Made by a program: the position numbers and the translations under genes. Below, one piece after another: positions 1 to 9,079 of a stretch of 64,000 bases of DNA. Numbering within the stretch: position 1 is the first letter of the stretch; each line of letters opens with the position of its first letter. This DNA comes from Nakamurella flava (GTDB lineage: Bacteria > Actinomycetota > Actinomycetes > Mycobacteriales > Nakamurellaceae): the NCBI RefSeq assembly GCF_005298075.1, contig NZ_SZZH01000001.1, forward strand, positions 1,054,001-1,118,000. Direction: 5' to 3'. The notes beneath the pieces were generated by a model. The model saw only the letters and a list, made by a program, of their open reading frames with translations. It made no database searches and was not told where the DNA came from.

Positions 1-156
1 GGACACCCCGGTCGCCTCGGCCAGGGACCCCTCGCTGACGATCTCGTGGTCGGCCAGGCGCCCGTCGAGGATCGCAGCGCGCGCGTAGTCGTACACCCGG
101 TCGGCCGCCGAGGGTGCGGCGGCGGATCCGGCAGCGGGAATCTCGTCGGTATTCAT
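1..156 (-). CDS. GntR-family transcriptional regulator, N-terminal fragment
   Basis: Only the first 52 codons lie in the window; the rest runs off the left edge. The visible protein has a short Ala/Ser-rich lead and then VYDYARAAILDGRLADHE followed by VSEGSLAEATGVS. This matches the opening of a GntR winged helix-turn-helix: helix 1, then the 'G.l..g..lsE..LA...GVS' recognition-helix region that normally continues RTPVREAL. GntR proteins bind operator DNA through this domain and a metabolite through a C-terminal FCD or UTRA domain, which cannot be seen here, so the subfamily and ligand are unknown. The ATG at 154-156 is the only convincing start. It shares orientation with nrnA but is separated from it by 144 nt containing a hairpin, so it is probably transcribed separately. 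Confidence 0.75.
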   Translation of the reverse strand, partial: MNTDEIPAAGSAAAPSAADRVYDYARAAILDGRLADHEIVSEGSLAEATGVS

Positions 157-271
157 GCGGTATCTATGATGCCGTTCGCATCGGCCGTCCGCCAACCGTT
201 CGCCACATTCGACAGTGTCGATCCGCTCACCTCCGCGCCCGAAGACCCGGCCCGGCCGGGGCGCCTTCCGC

Positions 272-298
272 CGTGTCCCGCCGCAGGGGCAGGACACG
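272..298 (-). terminator. Possible terminator hairpin after nrnA
   Basis: CGTGTCC (272-278) can pair with GGACACG (292-298) around a 13-nt loop, just beyond the nrnA stop codon at 301. There is no T-tract. The stem is only 7 bp, so it is a weak candidate. Confidence 0.35.
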
Positions 299-300
299 CT

Positions 301-1428
301 TCAGTCGGAGGACCCGAGGGCGGCCACACGGGCGGCCCAGTCACGCCCGTCGAGTTCACGTCGGAGCCCGGCGATCGCCGACTCGGGTGCCCCCCGGTGG
401 GTAAAACCGGCAGCGCGGACATGCCCGCCACCGCCGAGCGCGGTGGCCACCTCGGCCACGTCGACCGGGGGTCGGGACCGCAGGGAGACCTGCCAGGTGT
501 CCGCGTCGACCTGCTTGAGGACGGCGGCCACCCCGGCTTCCTGGGTGGTGCGGACGATGTCGATGACGGAGTCCAGCTCCTCCGAGCGCAGACCCGACGA
601 CGTGTCCTCGTCGATGACCGTCCACACCAGGCCGTGGCCCTGGGCGACGTCCGGTTCGAGCACGGCGCCCCCGAGGACCTGCGAGAGCATGTCGAGCCAG
701 CCGAACGGGTGGGTGTCGCTGATCGGCCGCATCAATTCGTCCGGCGCGACCCCCACGTCGATCAGCCGCGCCGCCAACCGGTGCGCATCGGCCCCGGCGA
801 ACCGGAAGTTCGCCGTGTCGGTGGCCAGACCGGCGTAGATGTTCTCGGCGATGTCGCCGTCGATGGGGATGCCCATGCGCTGCAGCATGCGGGCCACCAC
901 CACGACGGTGGCCTCGGCCGACGCGTCGATGAGGTGGTTCTCGCCGAAGTGGGTGTTCGAGGGATGGTGGTCGACGACCAGGCTGTGCCGGGCCCCCTCC
1001 AGCACGGCGACCAGCGATCCGAGCCGGCTGGCCGAGTTGACGTCCAGGCTGACGGCGAGATCGGGCCGGGCCGGCACCTGGTCGGGCGGCACGATGAGGT
1101 GCTGTCCGGGGAGCGATCGCAGCGACTCGGGCACCTCGACGGGATCGGCGAACGTCACCATCACGTGCACGCCGCGCCGCTCCAGGCCGAGGCCCAGGGC
1201 GAGCGCGCTGCCCAGCGCGTCGGCGTCCGGGCTGATGTGGGCGATGAGCACGACCGTGCGGGCTCGCAGCACGAGTCCGCACGCCCGGTCGAGCGCTGAG
1301 ATGTCGGCCGATGCGACCGGCCGCGGGGTGACGTCGGCGGGAACGCCGGCTCGCGGGGTAGACGCCGCGGCCGACCCGCGGCGGGCACGCGCCTGCCAGA
1401 GGTCGGTGACCGCTCGAGCCTCGCTCAC
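301..1428 (-). CDS. nrnA: DHH/DHHA1 phosphoesterase, NrnA-type oligoribonuclease / pAp phosphatase
   Basis: This 375-residue protein has the DHH-family layout. The N-terminal DHH domain carries HISPDADALGSA (metal ligands), LDVNSAS, VVDHHPSN (the DHH motif) and GLATDTANF. The C-terminal DHHA1 domain carries the substrate-binding GGGGHVRAAGFT. NrnA enzymes degrade nanoRNAs of 2-5 nt to mononucleotides and can remove the 3' phosphate of pAp; the M. tuberculosis counterpart Rv2837c also hydrolyses cyclic dinucleotides. The GTG at 1426-1428 is chosen as the start because GGGAGG lies 5 nt upstream; the frame stays open further upstream but that part reads like random high-GC sequence and would overlap rbfA. 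It lies downstream of rbfA, as in mycobacteria, and completes the translation/RNA-turnover cluster. The residue motifs are direct observations; substrate preference is inferred from the family. Confidence 0.92.
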   Translation of the reverse strand: MSEARAVTDLWQARARRGSAAASTPRAGVPADVTPRPVASADISALDRACGLVLRARTVVLIAHISPDADALGSALALGLGLERRGVHVMVTFADPVEVPESLRSLPGQHLIVPPDQVPARPDLAVSLDVNSASRLGSLVAVLEGARHSLVVDHHPSNTHFGENHLIDASAEATVVVVARMLQRMGIPIDGDIAENIYAGLATDTANFRFAGADAHRLAARLIDVGVAPDELMRPISDTHPFGWLDMLSQVLGGAVLEPDVAQGHGLVWTVIDEDTSSGLRSEELDSVIDIVRTTQEAGVAAVLKQVDADTWQVSLRSRPPVDVAEVATALGGGGHVRAAGFTHRGAPESAIAGLRRELDGRDWAARVAALGSSD

Positions 1429-1463
1429 AGCGCCTCCCGGGCGGCCACGACGACTGGGACGGA

Positions 1464-1488
1464 CCGCCCGCTGGTGCACGGCGGGCGG
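1464..1488 (-). terminator. GC-rich hairpin between rbfA and nrnA
   Basis: CCGCCCGC (1464-1471) pairs with GCGGGCGG (1481-1488) around a 9-nt loop inside the 115-nt rbfA-nrnA gap. There is no T-tract, so it could be an attenuator or RNA-processing site rather than a full terminator. Confidence 0.35.
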
Positions 1489-1543
1489 AGAACGGTGCCC
1501 GCCGTCCGGTCTGGCCCGGCGGTCGGCACCAGAAGCGATCGTG

Positions 1544-2050
1544 TCATCGTTCGGCGGCCGCGTCGAGTCTTGGAGATGCGCCGTCATCGACACCGTCGCG
1601 TTCGGTCTGCTCGTCGTCATCGGCCTCGGCCACGCGGGGAGCCTTGTACGGGTCCGCCTCGCCGGCGTAGGTCGCGCCGGCGGCCCGTTCGGCCACCTCG
1701 GCATCCGCACGACGGGCCGCGGCGAGCAGCTCGTCGATGTGGTGCGCGGTGTCCGGCACCGTGTCGATCGCGAACGACAGGGTCGGGGTGAACTTGATGC
1801 CGGTCTGCGCCCCGACGGCGGAGCGCAGCACACCGGTCGCGCTGGCCAGCGCGGTGGCCGTCCCGGCCACCTCGTCGGCGTCCCCGTAGACCGTGTAGTA
1901 GACGGTGGCGTCCCGTAGATCGGGGGTGACGGTCACCGCGGTGATCGTCACCATGGCCAGCCTCGGATCCTTGACCTGGTGCTGCAGCTCGGTGGCCACG
2001 ATCGTCATGATGCGTTTGGCCAGTCGTCGGGCCCGGGCCGAGTCGACCAT
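1544..2050 (-). CDS. rbfA: 30S ribosome-binding factor A
   Basis: RbfA binds immature 30S subunits near helix 1 of 16S rRNA and is needed for late maturation and cold adaptation. The 168-residue protein shows the conserved single KH-type fold: VDSARARRLAKRIMTIVATEL, DPRLAMVTITAV, TPDLRDATVYYTVYG and the family's C-terminal TLSFAIDTVPDTAHHIDELL. A tail of about 50 residues after the core is rich in Asp, Glu and Ala, as in other actinobacterial RbfA. The ATG at 2050 is preferred to an in-frame ATG at 2089 because GGGGAG sits 6 nt upstream and the alignable protein begins there. It follows DUF503 by 50 nt and precedes nrnA; the order infB-ylxP-rbfA-nrnA is widely conserved. Confidence 0.95.
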   Translation of the reverse strand: MVDSARARRLAKRIMTIVATELQHQVKDPRLAMVTITAVTVTPDLRDATVYYTVYGDADEVAGTATALASATGVLRSAVGAQTGIKFTPTLSFAIDTVPDTAHHIDELLAAARRADAEVAERAAGATYAGEADPYKAPRVAEADDDEQTERDGVDDGASPRLDAAAER

Positions 2051-2100
2051 CGGGATCTCCCCTCTCGCGGTTCTCGCCGTGCCCCGCACGGCGATCGTGA

Positions 2101-2424
2101 TCAGTCGTCCGGGCCGACGATGCGGCGCCGGGTCGACAGCAGTTCCAGTTCCACCTCGCCGGCCACCTGACGCTCACAGGTGTCCAGGACGCGGTGCACG
2201 TGCCCGACGTCCGCCGCGACCATAGCCACCGCCAACAGGGCACGGCGGTGGCGGTCCGGGTCACCGGCCTCGGCGGCGGCGACATCGAGTCGTCGAAGCC
2301 GCGCCAGGACCGGTCGGATGATCGCCCGCTTGTGCTTGAGCGACTCGACCGCCCCCAGCAGGACGTCACATTCGAGGATGCCGACGTAGACCGCGTCGGC
2401 GTCGGGTCGAGCGAAGGAGTTCAT
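2101..2424 (-). CDS. DUF503 (YlxP-like) protein
   Basis: This 107-residue protein contains the signature of DUF503: VYVGILECDVLLGAVESLKHKR near the N-terminus, an LRRLDVAAAEAG segment, and ALLAVAMVAADVGHVHRVLDTCE followed by a short charged end. DUF503 proteins sit almost always between infB and rbfA; YlxP of Bacillus has been linked to 30S maturation, so a ribosome-assembly role is a reasonable inference and not a demonstrated one. The ATG at 2424 begins the conserved region with only nine extra residues. A strong hairpin separates it from infB, so DUF503-rbfA-nrnA may be transcribed from a promoter in the 2425-2618 gap, although no clear -35/-10 pair was found there. Confidence 0.85.
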   Translation of the reverse strand: MNSFARPDADAVYVGILECDVLLGAVESLKHKRAIIRPVLARLRRLDVAAAEAGDPDRHRRALLAVAMVAADVGHVHRVLDTCERQVAGEVELELLSTRRRIVGPDD

Positions 2425-2618
2425 TCCGAAGAGCCCGCACGGAAGGAGACGGACCGTCGGACGGGGTGGGCGGGCCCCCGGAGGGCGCCCCGTCGACGGG
2501 AGCGGGCGGACGGCCCGCGAGCCGCACTCCGGGCCCCGACCGGGACACGAAGAGCGGTGGACACCCCGGCGTCAGGCATTCCCCAGCGGAGAACGCCCAT
2601 CCCGGTGCGGACCACGGA

Positions 2619-2649
2619 CGCCGGCCCGTTCCGAGGGAACGGGCCGGCG
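2619..2649 (-). terminator. Strong hairpin terminator after infB
   Basis: A 14-bp uninterrupted stem, CGCCGGCCCGTTCC (2619-2632) with its exact complement (2636-2649), closes a 3-nt loop GAG. It starts 15 nt past the infB stop codon. No T-tract follows, as is common for high-GC actinobacterial hairpins. It probably ends the rimP-nusA-ylxR-infB transcript. Confidence 0.7.
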
Positions 2650-2663
2650 ACCAGTGGCAACGA

Positions 2664-5600
2664 TCAGCTACGCGGCTTCTCGCGGACCTCGTAGGTCTCG
2701 ATGGTGTCCTCGACCTCGATGTTGTTCCACGAGCCCAGGCCGATACCGCACTCGAAGCCCTCGCGGACCTCGACCACGTCGTCCTTGAACCGCCGCAGCG
2801 AGTCGATGGCGAGGTTGTCGTTGATGACGACGCCCCCACGCAGCAGACGGGCCTTGGCGTTCCGCCGGATCTCGCCGTCGCGGACGATGGCGCCCGCGAT
2901 GTTGCCGAACTTCGACGACCGGAAAATCTCCCGGATCTCCGCCGAACCGGTCCGGACCTCTTCGAACTCGGGCTTGAGCAGACCCTTCAGGGCTGCCTCG
3001 ACCTCGTCGATGGCCTGGTAGATGACCGTGTAGTAGCGGATGTCGACACCTTCGCGGTCGGCCAGCTCCTGCACCCCTCGCACCGGCTTGACGTTGAAGC
3101 CGATGACGATGGCGTCGGTGGTGGCCGCCAGGTTGATGTCGTCCTGGGTGATGCCGCCGACGCCGCGGTGCACCACCCGCAGGTCGACCTCCTCGCCCAC
3201 GTCCAGCTTGAGCAGCGAGTCCTCGAGGGCCTCGACGGTGCCGGAGTTGTCACCCTTGATGATCAGGGTGAGCTGCTGCACCTTCTGCTCGGCCAGCGCC
3301 TTGCCGAAGTCCTCCAGCGAGATGCGGCGACGGTTGCCGATCTGCGCCTTGCGGGCCCGGGCCTGACGACGCTCGGCGATCTGCCGGGCGACGCGGTCCT
3401 CCTCGACGACCATGAACGAGTCACCGGCACCGGGCACCGAGGTGAACCCGAGGACCTGGACCGGACGCGACGGGTAGGCCTCGGTGACGTTCTCGCCGTG
3501 GTCGCCGAGCATGGCCCGGACGCGACCGTAGGCGTTGCCGGCCACGATCGAGTCACCGACCCGCAGGGTTCCGCGCTGGACCAGGACGGTCGCGACGGCG
3601 CCGCGACCACGGTCCAGGTGGGCCTCGATGGCGACACCCTCGGCCTCCTGGACCGGGTTGGCCCGCAGGTCGAGCGCGGCGTCGGCGGTCAGCAGGACCG
3701 CCTCCAGGACGCCCTCGATGTTGATCCGCTGACGCGCCGAGACCTCGACGAACATGGTGTCGCCGCCGTACTCCTCGGCGACCAGCCCGTACTCGGTGAG
3801 CTGCTGGCGGATCTTGTCGGGGTTCGCCCCCTCCTTGTCGATCTTGTTCACCGCCACCACGATCGGCACGTCGGCCGCCTTGGCGTGGTTGATCGCCTCG
3901 ACCGTCTGCGGCATGACGCCGTCGTCGGCCGCGACCACCAGCACCACGATGTCGGTGGACTGCGAACCACGGGCCCGCATGGCGGTGAACGCCTCGTGAC
4001 CCGGGGTGTCGATGAAGGTGATCAGCCGCTCTTCGTCGCCCAGCGTGGTCGCCACCTGGTAGGCGCCGATGTGCTGGGTGATGCCGCCGGCTTCCTTGTC
4101 CATGACGTTGGTGTGCCGGATGGCGTCGAGCAGGCGGGTCTTGCCGTGGTCGACGTGACCCATGACGGTGACGACCGGCGGCCGGATGACCAGGTCGTCC
4201 TCGCCGCCCTCGTCCTCGCCGTAGGTGAGGTCGAACGAGTCGAGCAGCTCGCGGTCCTCGTCCTCCGGGGACACGATCTGGACCTCGTAGCCCATCTCCG
4301 AGCCGAGCAGCTCGAGGATGTCGTCGGAGACCGACTGGGTCGCGGTGACCATCTCGCCCAGGTGGAAGAGCGCCTGGACCATCGACGCCGGGTTGGCGTC
4401 GATCTTGTCGGCGAAGTCCGACAGCGAGGAGCCGCGGGCGAGCCGGACGACCGACCCGTTACCACGGGGCAGGGCCACGCCGCCGATCGACGGCGCCTGC
4501 ATGTTGTCGAATTCCTGCCGACGCTGCTTCTTGGACTTGCGCCCCTTGCGCGCCGGACCGCCCTGGCGACCGAACGCGCCCGCGGCACCGCCGCGGCCAC
4601 GACCGCCACCACCGGGACGGGCGCCACCGCCACCGCCACCACCGGGGCCGCCGCGGTAGCCACCGCCACCGCCGCCACCGGGGGCACCGGCGCCGGCCGG
4701 GCGGTAACCGCCCGGGGCACCGGGACGACCGCCGGGCATACCCGGACGACCGCCCGGGGTTCCGGGCCGGGGACCGCCGCCGGGGACACCGGGACGAGCC
4801 CCACCGGGAGCGCCGCCCGGACGACCGGGAGCACCGGTTCCGGGGGCTCCGCCGGGGCGACCGGCGGCCGGGCGGGGAGCGCCGGGCACGCCGCCGGGAC
4901 GGGGCGCCTGGGTGCGCGGGGTGTTGACGCCGAACGGGTTGTTGCCCATCCGCGGCGGGCGCGGGGCACCGGGGACACCGCCGGCCGGACGAGCCGGACG
5001 CGGGATGCCCGGGGTTCCCCCCTCGGAGCGGGTGGCCGGGGCCGGGTTGCCGGTCCGTGCCGCCGGGGCCTGAGCCCCGGAAGCAGCGGCGGCGGGCCGG
5101 GACTGCTGGCCCGGAGCGGCCGCCGGACGGGACTGCTGACCGGGGGTCGCTGCCGGACGGGACTGCTGGGCCGGAGCCGCAGCCGCCGGGCGAGCCGGCT
5201 GGGCCGGAGCCGCAGCCGCGGGACGAGCCTGCTGACCCGGAGTCGCGGCCGGACGTGAGGCGCTACCGGGAGCCGCGCTGAAGGCCGGCGAACCGGCGTT
5301 CGGGGCGGACGTCGCCGGGGCGCTGGCCGCGGCAGGACGAGCACCGGGGGTACCCGTGGACGGACGCGCCGTACCGCCGGCGGCCGGAGCCGGGGCGCTA
5401 CTGGCGGGGGTCGCCGCAGGTGCGGGGGCCGGCGACGCGGCCGCGGGCGCGGGGCTCGCGGGCGTCGGAGCACCCGGACGAGGCCGGGCGCCGGGGCTGC
5501 CGGGACGGACGGACGGAGCACCGGGGGTGCCGTTCGAACCGTTGGTCGCCGGGGTGGTGGACGACTTGGCCGCACCACCGGCCGGGAACGCATCCCGGAG

Positions 5601-5738
5601 TTTGCGGACGACGGGGGCCTCGATGGTCGAGGAAGGGGACTTGACGAACTCACCCATCTCGGTGAGCTTCGTCATGACCTCCTTGGAGGTCTTGCCGAGC
5701 TCTTTCGCCAGCTCGTGAACGCGGGCCTTGCCTGCCAC
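2664..5738 (-). CDS. infB: Translation initiation factor IF-2
   Basis: IF-2 is the GTPase that places initiator fMet-tRNA on the 30S subunit and drives subunit joining. The 1024-residue protein starts with the IF2_N domain ([28 protein letters not shown]). About 350 residues of Ala/Pro/Gly low complexity follow, ending in a Gly-Arg run, then [15 protein letters not shown] and a second IF2_N-like segment. The G domain has G1 GHVDHGKT (527-534), [15 protein letters not shown] and NKIDKEG. Domain II and the C-terminal initiator-tRNA-binding domain follow, ending YEVREKPRS. The GTG start at 5738 has AAGGAG 5 nt upstream. The long Pro/Ala/Gly linker is typical of actinobacterial IF-2 and is also the source of long meaningless open frames on the opposite strand. 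It lies 169 nt after ylxR. Confidence 0.98.
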   Translation of the reverse strand: MAGKARVHELAKELGKTSKEVMTKLTEMGEFVKSPSSTIEAPVVRKLRDAFPAGGAAKSSTTPATNGSNGTPGAPSVRPGSPGARPRPGAPTPASPAPAAASPAPAPAATPASSAPAPAAGGTARPSTGTPGARPAAASAPATSAPNAGSPAFSAAPGSASRPAATPGQQARPAAAAPAQPARPAAAAPAQQSRPAATPGQQSRPAAAPGQQSRPAAAASGAQAPAARTGNPAPATRSEGGTPGIPRPARPAGGVPGAPRPPRMGNNPFGVNTPRTQAPRPGGVPGAPRPAAGRPGGAPGTGAPGRPGGAPGGARPGVPGGGPRPGTPGGRPGMPGGRPGAPGGYRPAGAGAPGGGGGGGYRGGPGGGGGGGARPGGGGRGRGGAAGAFGRQGGPARKGRKSKKQRRQEFDNMQAPSIGGVALPRGNGSVVRLARGSSLSDFADKIDANPASMVQALFHLGEMVTATQSVSDDILELLGSEMGYEVQIVSPEDEDRELLDSFDLTYGEDEGGEDDLVIRPPVVTVMGHVDHGKTRLLDAIRHTNVMDKEAGGITQHIGAYQVATTLGDEERLITFIDTPGHEAFTAMRARGSQSTDIVVLVVAADDGVMPQTVEAINHAKAADVPIVVAVNKIDKEGANPDKIRQQLTEYGLVAEEYGGDTMFVEVSARQRINIEGVLEAVLLTADAALDLRANPVQEAEGVAIEAHLDRGRGAVATVLVQRGTLRVGDSIVAGNAYGRVRAMLGDHGENVTEAYPSRPVQVLGFTSVPGAGDSFMVVEEDRVARQIAERRQARARKAQIGNRRRISLEDFGKALAEQKVQQLTLIIKGDNSGTVEALEDSLLKLDVGEEVDLRVVHRGVGGITQDDINLAATTDAIVIGFNVKPVRGVQELADREGVDIRYYTVIYQAIDEVEAALKGLLKPEFEEVRTGSAEIREIFRSSKFGNIAGAIVRDGEIRRNAKARLLRGGVVINDNLAIDSLRRFKDDVVEVREGFECGIGLGSWNNIEVEDTIETYEVREKPRS

Positions 5739-5907
5739 TGCTCTCCTTGTCGGTGAGGGCGGCGGGCCGAGAGAGGCCGCACGCCCTCTAGTTGGTGTGC
5801 TCGGTGCTCATTGCTGCTTCACGGCGTGCTCATGTGGTGTCGACCTGCTCTCGATCGGTCGGGTTCTGGCGCCGACCCGCGGGTTGCGGATCGGTCCCGG
5901 GTGGTGA

Positions 5908-6237
5908 TCACTGCGGGGCGACCGTATCGGCCGGCCCCCGCAGATGGTCACGGACCCCACTGCTGTCGAGCGTTCCTACGACCCGGAGGGACCGCGGGAA
6001 AGCCCGTCTGCGCTCCGCGGCGTCGAGACATCCGATGTCCGGATGCAACCACGCCCCCCGACCGGGGAGGCGGCGTCGCGGATCCGGGATGAGACTCCCG
6101 GCCGCGGCGACGATGCGGAGCAGCACTTCGGCGGGTTCACGGCGACGGCAACCGACGCAGGTCCGCACGGGCCCGGAGACATCTCCGGGACCAGGGGTTC
6201 TACGAGGGGCAGCCGACACCGATGATCGAGCCGACAC
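5908..6237 (-). CDS. YlxR family (DUF448) RNA-binding protein
   Basis: The 109-residue frame contains the DUF448 hallmark PVRTCVGCRRREPAEVLLRIV, then GRGAWLHPDIGCLDAAERRRAFPRSLR, which matches the conserved 'GRGaYlc....C...A.krkaf.raL' pattern. YlxR is a small basic protein encoded between nusA and infB in most bacteria; structures show an RNA-binding fold, and it has been reported to influence RNase P and gene expression, but its role in actinobacteria is not settled. The N-terminal 20 residues preceding VSGPVRTC look unconserved, so the GTG at 6237 is uncertain and the true start may be closer to the CVGC motif. It is placed 88 nt after nusA and 169 nt before infB in one orientation. Confidence 0.85.
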   Translation of the reverse strand: MSARSSVSAAPRRTPGPGDVSGPVRTCVGCRRREPAEVLLRIVAAAGSLIPDPRRRLPGRGAWLHPDIGCLDAAERRRAFPRSLRVVGTLDSSGVRDHLRGPADTVAPQ

Positions 6238-6325
6238 GTCAGTCTACCCCTCTCGGGTGCGAATGGGAGCGTCGCAGCGGCGAGTCCGGGCGGTACCCGC
6301 TCGGACCCGCCGCCCGAGCGGTGGA

Positions 6326-7318
6326 TCAGGAGTCGGCGGGCGGCGGCGCGGTGTCGCTGCGGATGTCGATGCGCCACCCGGTGAGACGGGCGGCCAGCCG
6401 GGCATTCTGCCCTTCCTTACCGATGGCCAGGGACAGCTGGAAATCGGGCACGATCACCCGCGCCGCCTTCGTGACCGGGTCGACCACCGTCACCGACAGC
6501 GCCCGGGCCGGCGACAGCGCGTTCCCCACGAACGTCGCCGGGTCCTCGTCCCAGTCGATGATGTCGATCTTCTCGCCGTTCAGCTCGCTCATGACCGCCC
6601 GCACGCGGGCGCCCATCGGGCCGATGCAGGCGCCCTTCGCGTTGACGCCGGACACCATCGGCCGCACGGCGATCTTGGAGCGGTGACCGGCCTCGCGGGC
6701 GACCGCGGTGATCTCCACGGACCCGTCGGCGATCTCCGGCACCTCGCGGGCGAACAGCTTGCGCACGAGGTTCGGGTGGGTGCGGGACAGCGTGATCTGC
6801 GGGCCGCGCATGCCGCGGGTGACCGAGACCACGTAACAGCGCAGCCGCTGCCCGTGCTGGTACGTCTCTCCCGGCGCCTGCTCGGCGGCCGGGATGACAC
6901 CCTCGACGTCGCCCAGGCTGACGACGATCACACCGCGCGCGTTGACCCGCGCGTCGGCGGTCACCGTGCCGGTGATCAGGTCCTGCTCCCGGCCGGCGAA
7001 GTCACCGAAGGTGCGCTCGTTCTCCACGTCGCGCAGCCGCTGCAGGATGACCTGCCGGGCGGTCGTGGCCGCGATACGGCCGAAATCGTCCGGGGTGTCG
7101 TCCCATTCGCGGACGACCTGGTCGTCGTCCCCGATCTCCTGGGCGAGTACCCGGATATGCCCCGTCCGGCGATCCACCTCGACCCGGGCACGCCCGGCGT
7201 GGCCCTCCGTGTGCTTGTACGCGGACAGCAGGGCGGTCTCGAGAGTGTCGATCAGCGAACCGAACTCGATGCCCTTCTCCTTCTCGACCGCGCGCAGTGC
7301 GGCGATGTCGACATTCAT
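6326..7318 (-). CDS. nusA: Transcription termination/antitermination factor NusA
   Basis: NusA binds RNA polymerase and modulates pausing, termination and rRNA antitermination. The 330-residue protein has the N-terminal polymerase-binding domain ([19 protein letters not shown]), the S1 domain around residues 125-200 ([31 protein letters not shown]) and two KH domains ([27 protein letters not shown] and [26 protein letters not shown]). It ends shortly after KH2, so it lacks the acidic repeats of E. coli NusA, as expected for actinobacteria. It overlaps the end of rimP by 4 nt (7315-7318), indicating translational coupling. The motifs and coupling are seen directly; the function follows from the family. 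Confidence 0.97.
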   Translation of the reverse strand: MNVDIAALRAVEKEKGIEFGSLIDTLETALLSAYKHTEGHAGRARVEVDRRTGHIRVLAQEIGDDDQVVREWDDTPDDFGRIAATTARQVILQRLRDVENERTFGDFAGREQDLITGTVTADARVNARGVIVVSLGDVEGVIPAAEQAPGETYQHGQRLRCYVVSVTRGMRGPQITLSRTHPNLVRKLFAREVPEIADGSVEITAVAREAGHRSKIAVRPMVSGVNAKGACIGPMGARVRAVMSELNGEKIDIIDWDEDPATFVGNALSPARALSVTVVDPVTKAARVIVPDFQLSLAIGKEGQNARLAARLTGWRIDIRSDTAPPPADS

Positions 7319-8037
7319 CGGTGTGCTCCCTCGTCCTGTCCACCCGGGACGTCGGTGGTCCCGTCCCCGGGGTGCTCATCGGTCTCGTCATCGGTGTCGT
7401 CCAGCTCGTCGACATCCAGCTCATCGGCCTCGACGTCGTCGTCCGGCTCGTCGTCGGAATCGTCGTCGGGTTCGTCGTCGTCCAGGGCGATCGGGGCGGC
7501 GGGGGCGACGGGGCCGAGTTCGGCGTCCAACCGGTCGCGGACGGCCGCGGGCGCCGACGAGAACTCGACCTCGACGCGGGCCCGGACGACGTCGTCCCAG
7601 CCCAGAAGCTGTTCCTCGGCCTTCGGCCCGACCAGCAGGGTGATGCCGGCCGGCGCGCCGTCCGGTCCGGGCTCGACGACCCTGAGGAGGTGCCCGGTGA
7701 CGGTCCGCCCGTCGGCGGTGGTCACGACGAGCAGTCGCCGCCGGGACCGGCGGAAGTGCCGGGGCGCGGAGAGCGGACGGCCCACCCCCGGGCTGGTGAC
7801 CTCCAGCACGTACGCCGCGGCCCCCAGCACGGCGTCGTCGGTGTCGAGTTCGGCGGAAATCGCCCGGCTCAGCGCGGCGGCGCGGTCCAGATCCACCCCC
7901 TCGTCGGAATCGACGATCACCTTCACGACGCGCCGGCGACCGGCGGTCTGCACGGTGAGGGCCTCCAGGTCGAACCCGGCTCCGGTCACCAGGGGCTCGA
8001 TCACCTGGCGAAGCCGTCGTTCGTCCGCTGCGGGCAT
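7315..8037 (-). CDS. rimP: Ribosome maturation factor RimP with long acidic tail
   Basis: RimP assists assembly of the 30S head. The first ~170 residues carry the family pattern: [50 protein letters not shown] and [26 protein letters not shown], followed by the SH3-like domain. The protein then continues for about 65 residues dominated by Asp and Glu ([20 protein letters not shown]), which most RimP proteins of 150-170 residues lack. The ATG at 8037 has AGGAGG 7 nt upstream. It is the first gene of rimP-nusA(-ylxR-infB). Its upstream region is occupied by the 89-bp repeat array, which therefore lies in or near the promoter region of the cluster. Confidence 0.95.
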   Translation of the reverse strand: MPAADERRLRQVIEPLVTGAGFDLEALTVQTAGRRRVVKVIVDSDEGVDLDRAAALSRAISAELDTDDAVLGAAAYVLEVTSPGVGRPLSAPRHFRRSRRRLLVVTTADGRTVTGHLLRVVEPGPDGAPAGITLLVGPKAEEQLLGWDDVVRARVEVEFSSAPAAVRDRLDAELGPVAPAAPIALDDDEPDDDSDDEPDDDVEADELDVDELDDTDDETDEHPGDGTTDVPGGQDEGAHR

Positions 8038-8128
8038 GCCGCGACCTCCTGTTCAGTTGTGCCGCTGCGGTGTCGCGGACACCGGCGGCTGGTTCTGGGT
8101 GGACCACTGGTCCGACGGAACACTCTAG

Positions 8129-8395
8129 CCCGGTGGGCCCGCCCGGCTCCTGCGTCACCCGGCGGCACCCACCGCGCCATCTGTACCAACGGCGGCCTCG
8201 CGCGCTCGACCGACCAGCCCGGTGGGCCCGCCCGGCTCCTGCGTCACCCGGCGGCGCCCACCGCGCCGTCTGTACCCACGGCGGCCTCGCACGCTCGACC
8301 GACCAGCCCGGCGGGCCCGCCCGGCTCCTGCGTCACCCGGCGGCGCCCACCGCGCCGTCTGTACCCACGGCGGCCTCGCACGCTCGACCGACCAG
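8129..8395. repeat. Tandem array of three 89-bp repeats
   Basis: Units begin at 8129, 8218 and 8307 and have a constant 89-bp period. Each starts CCCGGYGGGCCCGCCCGGCT and ends GCTCGACCGACCAG. Units two and three differ at very few positions; unit one is slightly more diverged. A 13-nt partial fourth copy begins at 8396. The array fills most of the 436-nt gap between rimP and the plus-strand lipoprotein gene. Because 89 is not a multiple of 3, every frame shifts between units, which argues against coding. The reverse complement resembles the 87-bp repeat at 11477-11677 (shared core TGCGAGGCCGCCRTGGRTACAG). There are no unique spacers, so this is not a CRISPR array. Nothing else was recognised in 8038-8128 or 8409-8461. 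Confidence 0.9.
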
Positions 8396-8461
8396 CCCGG
8401 TGAGCCCGACACGCGCCGGGCGCCGGTCGGGCACACCACCGGAGGCACCGGGGCGGCCTGA

Positions 8462-8467
8462 CAGAAT
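8462..8467 (+). promoter_or_regulatory. Putative -10 hexamer for a leaderless lipoprotein gene
   Basis: CAGAAT ends 6 nt before the GTG at 8474, and no Shine-Dalgarno sequence precedes that GTG. The spacing places transcription at or next to the start codon. No -35 element is evident. Confidence 0.4.
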
Positions 8468-8473
8468 GGCGCG

Positions 8474-9079
8474 GTGCCTTCCGTCAACGATCCGGCGGCT
8501 GGGATCGCGGCCGCGGCCGGCGACCAGCCGGTGCCGCCCCCGCTCCGACGGGCCGACCGGCCCCTGCGTCGCCGCACCCTGCTGACCGGCCTGGGTGGGC
8601 TCGCGGTCGCCGCGGCGGTCCCCGGACTCGCCGGCTGCAGCCTGTTCTCCGGCCTGTCGGACGTCCCGACCACCGCGGCCGCCCCGGAGCTGACGGATCC
8701 GATCAGCAGCCTGTTGGCGACCACCCGGCTGCACCTGCTCCGGCTCGATGCCGCCATCGCCGCCGCGCCCGACCAGGCCGCGCTGCTGACACCGTTGCGC
8801 GCCGACCGGCAGGCCCACCTCGACGCCCTGCAGGCCGAGTTCGACCGGCTCCACCCGGCCGGTTCGGGGTCCGCCGCCGCGCCGACCACAGCCGCTCCCA
8901 CCTCGGCCACCGTGGCCGCTCCCGACACCCCGGAGGCCGTCATCGCCAGTGTCCGCGGCGATGCCGCCACCGCCCAGGTGCAGTTCACCGACGCGATCAG
9001 CTCCGCCTCGCGGTACCGCGCGGCGCTGTTCGGAACCATCGCCGCCTGTCTGGCCAGTCACCGGGCGGTGCTGGCATGA
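8474..9079 (+). CDS. Exported lipoprotein, Rv2843-like position
   Basis: The 201-residue protein has a twin-arginine-like lipoprotein signal: RRADRPLRRRTLLTGLGG, a hydrophobic stretch, then the lipobox LAGC near residue 55. The mature part is Ala/Pro/Thr-rich and mostly helical in appearance (LLATTRLHLLRLDAAIAAAPDQAALL, HLDALQAEFDRLH). It overlaps the next gene by 4 nt (ATGA), so the two are probably translated together. In mycobacteria the same place between rimP and proS is taken by the Rv2843-Rv2844 pair. The helix content suggests a four-helix or ferritin-like companion of the DUF4439 protein, which is inference. The start is a GTG with no ribosome-binding site but with a -10-like hexamer 6 nt upstream. 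Confidence 0.8.
   Translation: MPSVNDPAAGIAAAAGDQPVPPPLRRADRPLRRRTLLTGLGGLAVAAAVPGLAGCSLFSGLSDVPTTAAAPELTDPISSLLATTRLHLLRLDAAIAAAPDQAALLTPLRADRQAHLDALQAEFDRLHPAGSGSAAAPTTAAPTSATVAAPDTPEAVIASVRGDAATAQVQFTDAISSASRYRAALFGTIAACLASHRAVLA

Noticed and set aside
2466-5258. 930-codon open frame on the plus strand opposite infB
   Set aside because: It is the antisense of the IF-2 gene; long stop-free antisense frames are expected at this GC content, and its protein is low-complexity with no domain.
8129-8395. Possible CRISPR array
   Set aside because: Units are contiguous 89-bp copies without unique spacers, and no cas gene is in the window.
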